DNA from: UBA721 sp002705165
GTDB taxonomy: Bacteria; Planctomycetota; Planctomycetia; Pirellulales; Pirellulaceae
DNA length: 64,000 bases
Direction of reading: 5' to 3'
NCBI GenBank assembly: GCA_045565995.1
Contig: JBJLEF010000002.1
Location: forward strand, 310,001-374,000
In this document: positions 26,419-35,592 of the stretch, piece by piece
Layout of the letters: each line of letters starts with the position of its first letter
Position numbering within the stretch: position 1 is the stretch's first letter
Made by a program: the position numbers and the translations under genes
Notes under the pieces: generated by a model
What the model was told of the DNA's origin: nothing
Seen by the model: the letters and a program-made list of their open reading frames with translations, nothing else
The model's database searches: none

Positions 26419-27459
26419 GTGCATCCCTCAAAAATAACTCGTGAACTCAAAGCCAAGGCCAACGAACTGGGCTTTCAACTCACGGGCGCATGCCCTGCCG
26501 TTAAGCCCACCGGGCTCCACCGTTTTTTCGACTGGCTAGACCAAGGATACGCGGGAACGATGCACTATCTCCCAGAACGTCGCAACGCATATTCCCACCC
26601 CAAGCACGTGCTGGAAAACACCCGTTCATTACTTGTTCTGGGTATGCATTACGGAACAGGAACTCCTCAGGATATTCAACCTGGTGAAGGAAAAATTGCT
26701 AGCTACGCTTGGGGAACAACAGACTACCATGACCTGATTCATCAGCGTCTCAAACAGCTCCGGCAATTTCACCAGCAATTACTTCCTGAGCAACAGTGCA
26801 GGGGAGTCGTGGACACCGCTCCGATTCTAGAAAAAGACTTTGCTCAAAAGGCTGGTGTCGGCTGGATTGGTAAAAACACGCTGTTAATCAATCGAACCCA
26901 GGGAAGCTATTTCTTTCTGGCTGTCCTCTTAACGACGGCAGAACTTGAATACGACGCAGCCATTGAGCGCGAGCACTGTGGAGGATGTACTGCGTGTCTA
27001 GACGCCTGTCCAACGGATGCCTTTCCACGCCCATTTGTGCTCGATGCGCGACGGTGTATCAGTTATCTAACCATCGAACACAGAGATTGTATTGACGACG
27101 ACTTAAAACAGGGGCTTCAAGACTGGTCATTTGGTTGCGATATTTGCCAGGACGTTTGTCCCTGGAACCACCGCGGTTCCCTTTCCGAAGAACCGGCGTT
27201 CGCAGCAATTGATCAGCATAATCGCCTCAACCTATCTTCACTTTTCGAAATGGACGAAGAACAATTCCGACAAACATTTCGCAAAACTCCAATGTGGAGA
27301 GCCAAACGGGACGGATTGATGCGAAACGCTGCCATCGTCTTAGGCAACCAACGTTCTATTCAACATTTAGATCTCCTAAAACGAGCCGCTAATGATACTA
27401 AGTCTACGATGGTTCGAGATGCCTGCATTTGGGCTATTGAGCAAATCGAATCTAGGTAA
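26419..27459 (+). CDS. queG: Epoxyqueuosine reductase QueG
   Basis: A 346-residue protein from a GTG at 26419; the frame is open to a TTG at 26326, so the start is uncertain, with an AAGGAG at 26307-26312 too far for either. The end of the N-terminal helix is KANELGFQLTGACPAV. Two 4Fe-4S motifs are clear: CGGCTACLDACPTDAF and CDICQDVCPWN. A HEAT-like C-terminus follows (MRNAAIVLGN). QueG performs the cobalamin-dependent last step of queuosine synthesis on tRNA. The second Dus gene starts 27 bp after its stop. Confidence 0.92.
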   Translation: MHPSKITRELKAKANELGFQLTGACPAVKPTGLHRFFDWLDQGYAGTMHYLPERRNAYSHPKHVLENTRSLLVLGMHYGTGTPQDIQPGEGKIASYAWGTTDYHDLIHQRLKQLRQFHQQLLPEQQCRGVVDTAPILEKDFAQKAGVGWIGKNTLLINRTQGSYFFLAVLLTTAELEYDAAIEREHCGGCTACLDACPTDAFPRPFVLDARRCISYLTIEHRDCIDDDLKQGLQDWSFGCDICQDVCPWNHRGSLSEEPAFAAIDQHNRLNLSSLFEMDEEQFRQTFRKTPMWRAKRDGLMRNAAIVLGNQRSIQHLDLLKRAANDTKSTMVRDACIWAIEQIESR

Positions 27460-27486
27460 AATTGAAACCTCAAGGAGAATGGCCCT

Positions 27487-28530
27487 GTGGTTCAGCTTAA
27501 ATCGCTAAAATTCGACAATCTTGAGATCGGCTTCCCTGTCGTCCAGGCTGCGCTGTCGGGATATAGCGACTGGCCCATGCGACTTATGGCAAGACGAAAC
27601 GGAGCATCTTACGGTGTTTGCGAAGTCATGCTCGACCAGTTTCTGGTCAACATGAAGTCCAATCGGAAAAAGAACAAACACTTCCTTCATATTAGTGATG
27701 AGGAACGACCTGTCGGCGGACAATTGATGGGCGCCGAGCCTGAACAGTTCTCAGCGGGAGCAGTCAAACTCGTCGAGGCAGGCTATGACGTGATAGACAT
27801 TAACTTCGGGTGCCCGGTCAAGAAAGTACTGGGACGGTGCCGTGGCGGCTATCACCTTAGTCAACCTGACGTCGCCCTGGATATCATCCAACGGACCCGA
27901 CGTGTTGTACCTGCCCATATCCCCGTCACCATCAAAATGCGGCGTGGAATCGATGATACGGAGGAAAGCCGTGACAAGTTCTTTCGTATATTACAGGGAG
28001 CTTTTGATATCGGTTTAGCCGCTGCTACTGTCCATGGGAGAACGGTGGAGCAGCGTTACATTGGTCCCAGCCGATGGTCTTTCCTGACTGAACTTAAGCA
28101 ACGCTTTCCGGATCGAGTCATTCTTGGAAGTGGAGATCTGTTTGAAGCAGCCGACTGCCTAAACATGATTGAAGAAACAGGTGTTGATGGAGTCACCGTC
28201 GCTCGGGGCAGCATCGGCAATCCATGGATCTTCTCTCAAACCCGTGCTCTCGCTGACACGGGCGCATTGCCACCGCCCCCCACGGTCTTTGAACAACGAG
28301 CTCTTATCTCCGAACACTTCAATCTGGCAGAACAATTGTACGGCGAGAAACGATGTTCGATCGTCATGCGGAAATTCTGTATTAAATACTCGGCGCTACA
28401 CCCGGAGTTCCATGAAGTACGGGAAGGCTTCAAGAAGATCATGTGCCGAGATGACTGGGAAGCGATTTTAAACCAGTGGTACGGAGAAGACCGCCCAGGA
28501 AATTACCTCCCCCGTGACATTCACAAGTAA
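27487..28530 (+). CDS. tRNA-dihydrouridine synthase, second paralog
   Basis: A 347-residue Dus-family protein starting at GTG with AAGGAG nine bases upstream. FMN and catalytic motifs: VVQAALSGYSDWPMRLM, IDINFGCPVKKVLGR with the catalytic Cys, ATVHGRTVEQRY and ILGSGDLFEAADC. It is probably co-transcribed with queG (27 bp gap). The first motif departs from the common APM(A/E)G, so its uridine target may differ from that of the paralog at 24677. Confidence 0.9.
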   Translation: MVQLKSLKFDNLEIGFPVVQAALSGYSDWPMRLMARRNGASYGVCEVMLDQFLVNMKSNRKKNKHFLHISDEERPVGGQLMGAEPEQFSAGAVKLVEAGYDVIDINFGCPVKKVLGRCRGGYHLSQPDVALDIIQRTRRVVPAHIPVTIKMRRGIDDTEESRDKFFRILQGAFDIGLAAATVHGRTVEQRYIGPSRWSFLTELKQRFPDRVILGSGDLFEAADCLNMIEETGVDGVTVARGSIGNPWIFSQTRALADTGALPPPPTVFEQRALISEHFNLAEQLYGEKRCSIVMRKFCIKYSALHPEFHEVREGFKKIMCRDDWEAILNQWYGEDRPGNYLPRDIHK

Positions 28531-28728
28531 ACTCTCCCGGACTTTGCCACGTATAGAGAAGAAGGGGCATTACAGCCGTTTCATCGTTCCTGTTATAAGG
28601 AATAGTTGGGATATTCTATGCCCAACCTGCAACCGCACATCGAGGCAGACAATTCTTCACTTCGCCTCGTTTAATTCAGGGGTAGAATTACCAAAACAGT
28701 TCATTTCATTGGTTAATCAGTGTGTTTT

Positions 28729-29784
28729 ATGTCATCTTCGGTATTAGTCACAGGCGGAGCCGGATTCATTGGTAGCTCACTAGTGCGCGAACTGGTCAAG
28801 TCAACTGACTACCCGATCGTCATACTCGACAAACTCACGTATGCCGGCAATCTGGACTCTCTTCAAGATTGCCTCGCTGACTCCCGAGTATCCTTCGTTG
28901 AAGGTGATATTGCGGATAAACCATTAGTTACAGATCTGCTGCGTGAACAACAGATTCGACGAATATTCAATTTAGCTGCCGAATCTCATGTTGACCGCTC
29001 CATCGATGGCCCCGCTGCATTTATCGAGACCAATGTCGTCGGCACCTTCCAATTACTGAAATCCGCTTTGGAATACTGGAAAGAACTGGAGGATCCTGAA
29101 AGGCAGGCATTCCGTTTTTTACAAATTTCGACCGATGAAGTTTACGGATCACTTGGGCCGACAGGCCTCTTTACCGAAAACTCCCAATACCAGCCCAACT
29201 CACCGTATGCAGCTAGTAAGGCTGCCTCCGACCATTTCGTGCGCGCATTTCATCACACCTATGGGTTTCCGGTGCTCACAACAAACTGTTCCAACAACTA
29301 CGGTCCATTTCAGTTCCCTGAGAAACTGATCCCCCTGATGATTATGAAAGTCGTCAATCAGGATCCATTACCCGTTTATGGTGATGGTAGCAACGTACGT
29401 GATTGGCTCCACGTTGAGGACCATTGTTCGGCGTTAGCTAAAATCATGGACAGTGGTATCGTCGGCGAAGTTTACAATATTGGTGGCGATAGCGAACTCA
29501 GCAATCTTGACGTTGTCTGTGCAATTTGCGACATCGTGGACAATCGACTTAACCGAAGCGATTCAAGTCGGGAACTTATTACCTATGTTCCTGACCGTCC
29601 GGGACATGATCAGCGTTACGCCATTGATTGCTCTAAGCTCACTGATTCTCTCGACTGGCAACCACGGCACAACTTTGAATCCGGAATTAAATCGACCGTC
29701 GATTGGTATCTAAGTAATACAGAATGGCTAGCTCGCGTCATGGACGGAAGTTACCGTGGAGAGCGTTTAGGGCAGGAAGGGTAA
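28729..29784 (+). CDS. rfbB: dTDP-glucose 4,6-dehydratase
   Basis: A 351-residue SDR enzyme from the ATG at 28729 (a GTG at 28720 adds three). It shows the Rossmann motif VTGGAGFIGSSLVREL, the TDE catalytic motif in ISTDEVYGSLG and the YxxxK pair in SPYAASKAA. It converts dTDP-glucose to dTDP-4-keto-6-deoxyglucose, on the way to rhamnose and other deoxysugars of surface glycans. The partner rfbA starts 4 bp downstream; rfbC and rfbD are not in the window. Confidence 0.95.
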   Translation: MSSSVLVTGGAGFIGSSLVRELVKSTDYPIVILDKLTYAGNLDSLQDCLADSRVSFVEGDIADKPLVTDLLREQQIRRIFNLAAESHVDRSIDGPAAFIETNVVGTFQLLKSALEYWKELEDPERQAFRFLQISTDEVYGSLGPTGLFTENSQYQPNSPYAASKAASDHFVRAFHHTYGFPVLTTNCSNNYGPFQFPEKLIPLMIMKVVNQDPLPVYGDGSNVRDWLHVEDHCSALAKIMDSGIVGEVYNIGGDSELSNLDVVCAICDIVDNRLNRSDSSRELITYVPDRPGHDQRYAIDCSKLTDSLDWQPRHNFESGIKSTVDWYLSNTEWLARVMDGSYRGERLGQEG

Positions 29785-29788
29785 TAAG

Positions 29789-30679
29789 ATGACAAAGACG
29801 CATCACACGAAAGGCATCATTTTGGCCGGAGGAACGGGCTCTCGCCTGTATCCACTTACCCATGTCGTTAGTAAACAACTACTGCCGATCTACGATAAGC
29901 CGATGGTCTATTACCCATTATCGACCTTAATGCTGGCAGGCATCCGCGAGTTGCTGGTGATCAGTTCCCCTAAGGATCTCATTCACTTCGAAGCGCTCTT
30001 AGGGTCCGGGGAACAACTCGGTATCAATATTAGCTATGCCGTTCAGGACAAACCGGAAGGGCTTGCACAGTCCTTTACGGTTGGGCGTGAATTCATCGGT
30101 GACGATCACGTCGCCTTGGTGCTGGGGGACAACATCTTCTACGGTCAGGGATTTCGTAGCATGTTGAAACGAGCAGCATCGCAGGAACACGGTGCCACTG
30201 TATTTGGCTATCCGGTTAAAGATCCTGAACGTTATGGCGTGGTGGCCTTTGATAAAAATGACATACCTATTGAATTAGTTGAGAAACCGAGCCATCCTCC
30301 GTCCAACTATGCCATACCGGGACTCTACTTTTATGATAATCAGGTCGTCGAAATCGCTGCTAATTTAGAACCTTCAGCTCGAGGGGAATACGAAATCACT
30401 GATGTCAACCGAGAGTATCTTTCACGAGGGCAACTTCGTGTCGAAAAGTTCACTCGCGGATTTGCATGGCTTGATACGGGCACGCACGAAACATTAATTC
30501 AAGCAGGTGACTTTGTTCAAACGATCGAACAGCGGCAGGGACTTAAAATAGCCTGTATCGAAGAGATCGCTTACCTCATGGAATACATCGATCTGCAGCA
30601 ACTCGACCGACTTGCTCAGAAAATCCCCAATCAATACGGCCAGTATCTAAAAGAAATCGTTATTCGTGAAAACGCTTAG
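29789..30679 (+). CDS. rfbA: Glucose-1-phosphate thymidylyltransferase
   Basis: A 296-residue nucleotidyltransferase beginning GIILAGGTGSRLYPLT and KQLLPIYDKPMVYYPLSTLM, then LGDNIFYGQG and AWLDTGTHETL. It makes dTDP-glucose from dTTP and glucose-1-phosphate, the step before RfbB, and lies 4 bp after rfbB in the same operon. Its last 4 bp overlap the 3' end of the converging SDR gene. Confidence 0.96.
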   Translation: MTKTHHTKGIILAGGTGSRLYPLTHVVSKQLLPIYDKPMVYYPLSTLMLAGIRELLVISSPKDLIHFEALLGSGEQLGINISYAVQDKPEGLAQSFTVGREFIGDDHVALVLGDNIFYGQGFRSMLKRAASQEHGATVFGYPVKDPERYGVVAFDKNDIPIELVEKPSHPPSNYAIPGLYFYDNQVVEIAANLEPSARGEYEITDVNREYLSRGQLRVEKFTRGFAWLDTGTHETLIQAGDFVQTIEQRQGLKIACIEEIAYLMEYIDLQQLDRLAQKIPNQYGQYLKEIVIRENA

Positions 30680-31464
30680 AATCGATTCGCCGTGAAGCCG
30701 CCATCGACGTAGTAATCAGCTCCAGTAATAAAGCTTCCGGCATTCCGTGAGCAGAGTAGTAAGGCCGTCCCAATGAGTTCCTCTGGATCACCAAATCGAT
30801 CCATGGGTGTTTGAGCCATAATTGTCTCGACACGCTCTGGTGCTAAGATCTTACGATTCTGCTCTGCAGGAAAGAACCCCGGGCAGATTGCATTCACTCG
30901 TACACCTTGGGTGCCGTATTCACGAGCCACATTCTTCGTAAGATTTACCACAGCTGCTTTGGAGGCTGAATAAGCGAATACTTTGGAGAGGGGTAAGTGA
31001 GACGTAACACTTCCAATATTCAAAATAGAACCGCCGCCATCCTGACTTTTCATCTGGGCTGCAAATAGCTGACAACCGACTTGAGTGGACCGCAGGTTTC
31101 CTGCCATGATCCAATCCCAGTCTTCATCCGTAATTTCCTCGTAAGGCACGGCAGCATTCATGCCGGCACAATTAACAAGCACATCCACTTTGCCGTGCTT
31201 CTCTAAAACCTGATCGCGTAAAGACTGAATCGACTCACGCTCGAAGACATCCACCGCAATGAACTCGGCCGAACCACCAGCATCCTGAATAGCCTGCACT
31301 CGTTCCAGCCCACGTTCTTCACTACGCCCGGAAACGACGACGTGGCCTCCAGCCTTGCCAAAGCCATCGCATAAGGCTCCCCCGAGTACGCCGGTGCCTC
31401 CGGTCACAACGACAATCTGACCTTCGTAGCTAAACAATTGAGTCAAGTAATCTGAAGCGGACAT
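30676..31464 (-). CDS. SDR family NAD(P)-dependent oxidoreductase
   Basis: A 262-residue classical short-chain dehydrogenase. The nucleotide loop is VTGGTGVLGGALCDGF, NCAG is present (VLVNCAGMN), and the active site is IGSVTSHLP (Ser) and AYSASKAA (Tyr, Lys). The family is close to D-mannonate oxidoreductase or gluconate 5-dehydrogenase-like enzymes, so sugar-acid reduction is plausible. It overlaps the rfbA 3' end by 4 bp and is 97 bp from gnd on the same strand. Confidence 0.9.
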   Translation of the reverse strand: MSASDYLTQLFSYEGQIVVVTGGTGVLGGALCDGFGKAGGHVVVSGRSEERGLERVQAIQDAGGSAEFIAVDVFERESIQSLRDQVLEKHGKVDVLVNCAGMNAAVPYEEITDEDWDWIMAGNLRSTQVGCQLFAAQMKSQDGGGSILNIGSVTSHLPLSKVFAYSASKAAVVNLTKNVAREYGTQGVRVNAICPGFFPAEQNRKILAPERVETIMAQTPMDRFGDPEELIGTALLLCSRNAGSFITGADYYVDGGFTANRF

Positions 31465-31561
31465 GGAAACGGTCTTTCTTCGTTGATTGTTTTGAAAACA
31501 AGGACCGAGCCGCTAGTACTCCTGCCCGTAAAACTTATACGCTGTAAATACCAACAGAACC

Positions 31562-33016
31562 CTAGTCCTGCGGTTCTTTACGTCGTTTGAGCCATTCGGC
31601 GTGAAACACGCCATCAACATCGGTACGGTTGAAAGTATGCGCCCCAAAATAATCGCGTTGAGCCTGCAACAGATTCGCTGGCAAACGACCACGACGATAG
31701 CTGTCATAGTAAGCCAAAGCTGTACTAAACGCCGGCACTGGAATTCCAAGTTCCGTGGCCTGCACAATCACTCGACGCCAGGCTGCCTGCGCCTGGTGAA
31801 CCGCATCGGTGAAAAAGGGATGCAAAAGAAGGTTTTCCAAATCGGGATTTTCGTCAAAGGCTTCTTTAATCCGATCCAAAAACTGAGCACGAATGATACA
31901 ACCACCACGCCACAACAAAGCACAGTCACCGTAGTTCAACGGCCAATCATGTTCCTCGGCTGCATACTGCAATTGTACGAAGCCCTGTGCATAGCTCACA
32001 ATTTTAGAAGCATACAAAGCCTGCCGAACATCGTCGATCAGATTCTTTCTATCGTCCACGCTCAAATCAACGCTAACATCAGGACCGTTTAGGACAGCTT
32101 CAGCCCGAACCCTCGCCTCTTTTTGAGCTGAAAGACTTCGAGCATAGACGGCAGTGGTTACCAGCGTACTGGGTACCCCCAAGTCAAGTGCTAACTGACT
32201 CATCCATTTACCAGTACCTTTAGCACCGGCTTTATCAAGGACTTTATCAACCAGATGTCCTTCTGCCTGATCATCAATCACACTGAAGATGTCACGAGTA
32301 ATTTCGATCAGGTAACTCTGTAACTCACCACGATTCCATTCATCAAACACATCGTAGAGCTCGTCATTTGATAGTCCACCTGCCTCGCGAAGCATATGGT
32401 AGGCTTCGCAAATCAATTGCATGTCACCGTATTCAATTCCATTGTGAACCATTTTCACATAGTGGCCAGCACCGCGAGGACCAACCCATTCACAACATGG
32501 AATGTCTTCGTTTGGTCCCACCTTCGCGGCAATCGCTTTGAATATTGGCTCGACAGCAGGCCAGGCATCCACACTTCCACCAGGCATCATACTCGGGCCT
32601 TTCAGTGCACCTTCTTCCCCACCCGAAACTCCAGTGCCTATAAATTGCAGGCCTTTTTCTTCAACATATTTTGTCCGGCGTTCAGTATCACTGTAATGAG
32701 TGTTACCACCATCAATAATGATGTCACCTTTATCCAGCAGAGGAATCAGGTTATCAATAATGGTATCCACGGCAGGGCCGGCTTTGACAAGCATCATGAC
32801 TTTACGAGGGCTTGCTAAATTGGCAACAAGATCTTCCAGCGTGTGGCAGCCGACAAAGTTTTTTCCGGCAGCACGACCGCTGATCAGGTTATCAACCTTC
32901 TCCGTCGAGCGATTATAGACTGCCATTTTGTAGCCGCGACTTTCGACGTTAAGGGCAAGGTTTTCGCCCATCACGGCCAAACCGATCAGGCCAAAATCTG
33001 CGAGTTCTTCAGACAT
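31562..33016 (-). CDS. gnd: 6-phosphogluconate dehydrogenase, decarboxylating
   Basis: A 484-residue enzyme, the long type found in most bacteria. It has GLAVMGENLALN at the NADP site, GDIIIDGGNTHY, the catalytic Lys in HYVKMVHNGIEY, and the C-terminal NFLQAQRDYFGAH-like sequence. It makes ribulose-5-phosphate, CO2 and NADPH in the oxidative pentose phosphate pathway. The neighbouring sugar genes (SDR, HAD, PFK) lie on the same strand, but the 80-100 bp gaps make one operon uncertain. Confidence 0.96.
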   Translation of the reverse strand: MSEELADFGLIGLAVMGENLALNVESRGYKMAVYNRSTEKVDNLISGRAAGKNFVGCHTLEDLVANLASPRKVMMLVKAGPAVDTIIDNLIPLLDKGDIIIDGGNTHYSDTERRTKYVEEKGLQFIGTGVSGGEEGALKGPSMMPGGSVDAWPAVEPIFKAIAAKVGPNEDIPCCEWVGPRGAGHYVKMVHNGIEYGDMQLICEAYHMLREAGGLSNDELYDVFDEWNRGELQSYLIEITRDIFSVIDDQAEGHLVDKVLDKAGAKGTGKWMSQLALDLGVPSTLVTTAVYARSLSAQKEARVRAEAVLNGPDVSVDLSVDDRKNLIDDVRQALYASKIVSYAQGFVQLQYAAEEHDWPLNYGDCALLWRGGCIIRAQFLDRIKEAFDENPDLENLLLHPFFTDAVHQAQAAWRRVIVQATELGIPVPAFSTALAYYDSYRRGRLPANLLQAQRDYFGAHTFNRTDVDGVFHAEWLKRRKEPQD

Positions 33017-33096
33017 ATTCTTTTAACTTTCCAATTATCCACGTAGGGTTTTGTTTCTGAGAAATAATCCAACTGTTTGTTTGATTAGCGTTCCCA

Positions 33097-33963
33097 CTAA
33101 CCATTCACTGGCCAGGGTGGGTTCATAGGCAGATAGGAGTCGAATTCGTCCAGTAAAGCCTGCTGGTAGTCACCTGCAAATTCACCGTTCAGAAACTTGT
33201 CGATCGATTCATTGTAGAATCGTTCCCAACTTGTTTCTTCAGCGCCGGGGTTGATCGGGTAGAACAAGCAGTTGTTTGCGACTGCAGCTTTAAAGTCCCC
33301 GGGAGCATCACCAATCATTAAGACTTTATTCTCGCCGTACTTTGCAGCATTAGACAATGTTTCTTTCTTATTGCCGGACTCCTGACCACAAATCTCAGTA
33401 ATGTGCTCATCGATTCCATGCTCCCCCCATTCAGCTTTCAATGCTTCGTTGGGAGTGGCCGAGACGACAAGCATGTCACACTTTTCAGCAAGTTTATTGA
33501 GCGATTCACGGACTAACGGAAAAGGGGAAACACCGTGTACCATTTCAGCCACGGTGTCGTTGACTGTCGTGGACCATTCCAAAGCGTGTTTCAGGTCCGG
33601 ACAATTTGTTTCAGCCACCTTTGCTTCAAGCGCAGGATTACCAAGCTTGGTTTCCTGTTCAATCCAGTCAATCAATGCCTGAGGAATCTCAACAGTAACC
33701 CCACGGGCCGCTACTTCGGGACGCTTTTGCAACCATTCAAGTGATTCCACAAGTGCTGGAAAGCGGTTGATTCCACGACTCTTTGAGTATAGGTTCACGA
33801 ACTCAGCAGCCTCACGAGCATATTTGCTAATGGCCTGTAAGTTATAGTATTTGATGGTATTTGGAATGAAACACTCCTTGTGCTTCAATTCCATCGTATC
33901 GAATGCACATCCGTCGGAATCGATCCCGACTAGGAATTCCTTCGTGGGCTGAATTTCGTACAT
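33097..33963 (-). CDS. HAD superfamily hydrolase
   Basis: A 288-residue HAD phosphatase-like protein. Motif I is GIDSDGCAFDT with the nucleophile Asp, motif II is VVSATP, motif III Lys is in SGNKKETL, and motif IV is MIGDAPGDFKAAV. A cap of about 120 residues lies between motifs I and II. It probably cleaves a sugar phosphate; the position between gnd and a phosphofructokinase suggests carbon metabolism. Confidence 0.85.
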   Translation of the reverse strand: MYEIQPTKEFLVGIDSDGCAFDTMELKHKECFIPNTIKYYNLQAISKYAREAAEFVNLYSKSRGINRFPALVESLEWLQKRPEVAARGVTVEIPQALIDWIEQETKLGNPALEAKVAETNCPDLKHALEWSTTVNDTVAEMVHGVSPFPLVRESLNKLAEKCDMLVVSATPNEALKAEWGEHGIDEHITEICGQESGNKKETLSNAAKYGENKVLMIGDAPGDFKAAVANNCLFYPINPGAEETSWERFYNESIDKFLNGEFAGDYQQALLDEFDSYLPMNPPWPVNG

Positions 33964-34018
33964 AATTCGAATCTGCCTTATCTATCTATTACAAATTGTG
34001 AATTGGAAATTAGTTCGT

Positions 34019-35311
34019 TTATGTTGCGCGTTTGGCCTGAGGTGAATATTTCTCAAGCTTTTGGCTGGCAAAAATCGGCTCCAACCGTGTCATTCGCTGT
34101 CGGCCGGCAATCATTGGAATACTCACCATACCTTCACCTACAAGCGGCTTTGCGTACTTAATGAATTCATCGGTTACATCAAACCCATTTTCACTGATCC
34201 ATTCCTTTGGGAAAGTACGCTCGCTATTGGCGACTTCGCTCAACGGAGCCTTGTCATAGTAGACGTTGTAAATATCCCCAGGCGATCGCAGGATATTCGC
34301 CATATAACCGCTCTCGTGATTCGCTGCTAACAAACACGCTTTTTGTCCGGCATAGTATGCTTCTTCCAGATCGACTGTTGATGCAAATGCCATACTGTGA
34401 CGCTGATCCGTACCTGGCACATTACAGCGAGCAGCGCCGGAAGCAGCCAACCCATTGGCATTTAGATAATTCACGACGGTTTGTGCGACCGTAATCTGGC
34501 TTGAACTGAAGCTTGTATGACCAAATCCATCTTTTACTTCACCCAGATCGCCTACATCAAATCCTTCGCTGACGACCACAATACAGCGTCCGTCATTCTT
34601 GAGTTGATCATTGATATTGTCTGCCATATCAGCCAAAGAGCAGGGGCTCTCAGCCATATATATCTGTAAAGGCATTTCACGATTCGGGTCGGCCAGACGA
34701 GCAGCCGCGGGAATATATCCAATACGACGTCCCATGGCCTGGAGCACTAATACGGGGTCTGCTGGACAGGAACCCCGATTTTCCTCATTCGCACATTGCA
34801 CAGCGTGCATCCAGTATTTGGCTGTCGAACCGTAACCTGGTGTGTGATCAATCAGCTTGAATTCGCTGTCACCTACATCGTTGTCAATTGTCTTAGGACC
34901 CCCAATTCCGACCAGGTCCATCCCTCGTTCCTGACCTAGTTCAGCAATTTTGTTGGCGGTATCCATCGAATCGTTCCCGCCGATGTAAATAAAATAACCA
35001 ACGTCATGTGCTTTCAACACGTCAATCACGCGTTCGAAATCTTCGTCCTGACCTTCTTTCAATTTATAGCGACAGGTACCAATGGAACCGGCTGCCGGTG
35101 TATATCTCAAGAGAGAAATCTCTTCTTCTGACTGGGCCGTAAGGTCAATCAGCTCTTCCTTCAGAACCCCTTCGATACCGTGGTGAGCTCCGTAAACAGT
35201 TCCAATGTTATCCATCTGCCGAGCGGCTTCGATAACACCCCGAACAGTGTTGTTAATTACCGGACTAGGTCCACCACTTTGGGCAACAACTAGGTTTTTA
35301 GGTTCAGCCAT
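34019..35311 (-). CDS. 6-phosphofructokinase, pyrophosphate-dependent type
   Basis: A 430-residue phosphofructokinase from the ATG at 35311. The substrate motif is PKTIDNDVGDSEF and the nucleotide loop is YIGGNDSMDTANKIA. The Asp at the position of E. coli Gly104 and the Lys at Gly124 are the hallmark of pyrophosphate-using enzymes. The preceding residue is Asn instead of the usual Asp (GGND), so metal binding may differ. It would run fructose-6-phosphate/fructose-1,6-bisphosphate conversion reversibly. It starts with SGGPSPVINNTVRGV and is monocistronic. Confidence 0.88.
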   Translation of the reverse strand: MAEPKNLVVAQSGGPSPVINNTVRGVIEAARQMDNIGTVYGAHHGIEGVLKEELIDLTAQSEEEISLLRYTPAAGSIGTCRYKLKEGQDEDFERVIDVLKAHDVGYFIYIGGNDSMDTANKIAELGQERGMDLVGIGGPKTIDNDVGDSEFKLIDHTPGYGSTAKYWMHAVQCANEENRGSCPADPVLVLQAMGRRIGYIPAAARLADPNREMPLQIYMAESPCSLADMADNINDQLKNDGRCIVVVSEGFDVGDLGEVKDGFGHTSFSSSQITVAQTVVNYLNANGLAASGAARCNVPGTDQRHSMAFASTVDLEEAYYAGQKACLLAANHESGYMANILRSPGDIYNVYYDKAPLSEVANSERTFPKEWISENGFDVTDEFIKYAKPLVGEGMVSIPMIAGRQRMTRLEPIFASQKLEKYSPQAKRAT

Positions 35312-35592
35312 TACGAACAGCACTTTCTTTCAATGAGATCTATCGTTCACAGCCTTAATAATGCATGAACCACGAAAGGCGATCCCCAGTAAAGCACAGC
35401 AAGGCTGAAAGCATATAAAAGGTCAATTTTACCGGTGGGATGATATTCTTACAATCGGTCGCACAACCGGGAATTCCCCAAGGCGGGAAAATATAACATC
35501 GTCCGATTCAGGCAATTTTTTTAGTCACCGTCCCGGTAAACCGACCTGAAGAAGCTGTGTTTTCAGGGAGCCGCTAGTACAAACAGAGCCCA

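Noticed and set aside
31601..32092. 163-codon plus-strand frame
   Set aside because: It is antisense to gnd, whose motifs are complete.
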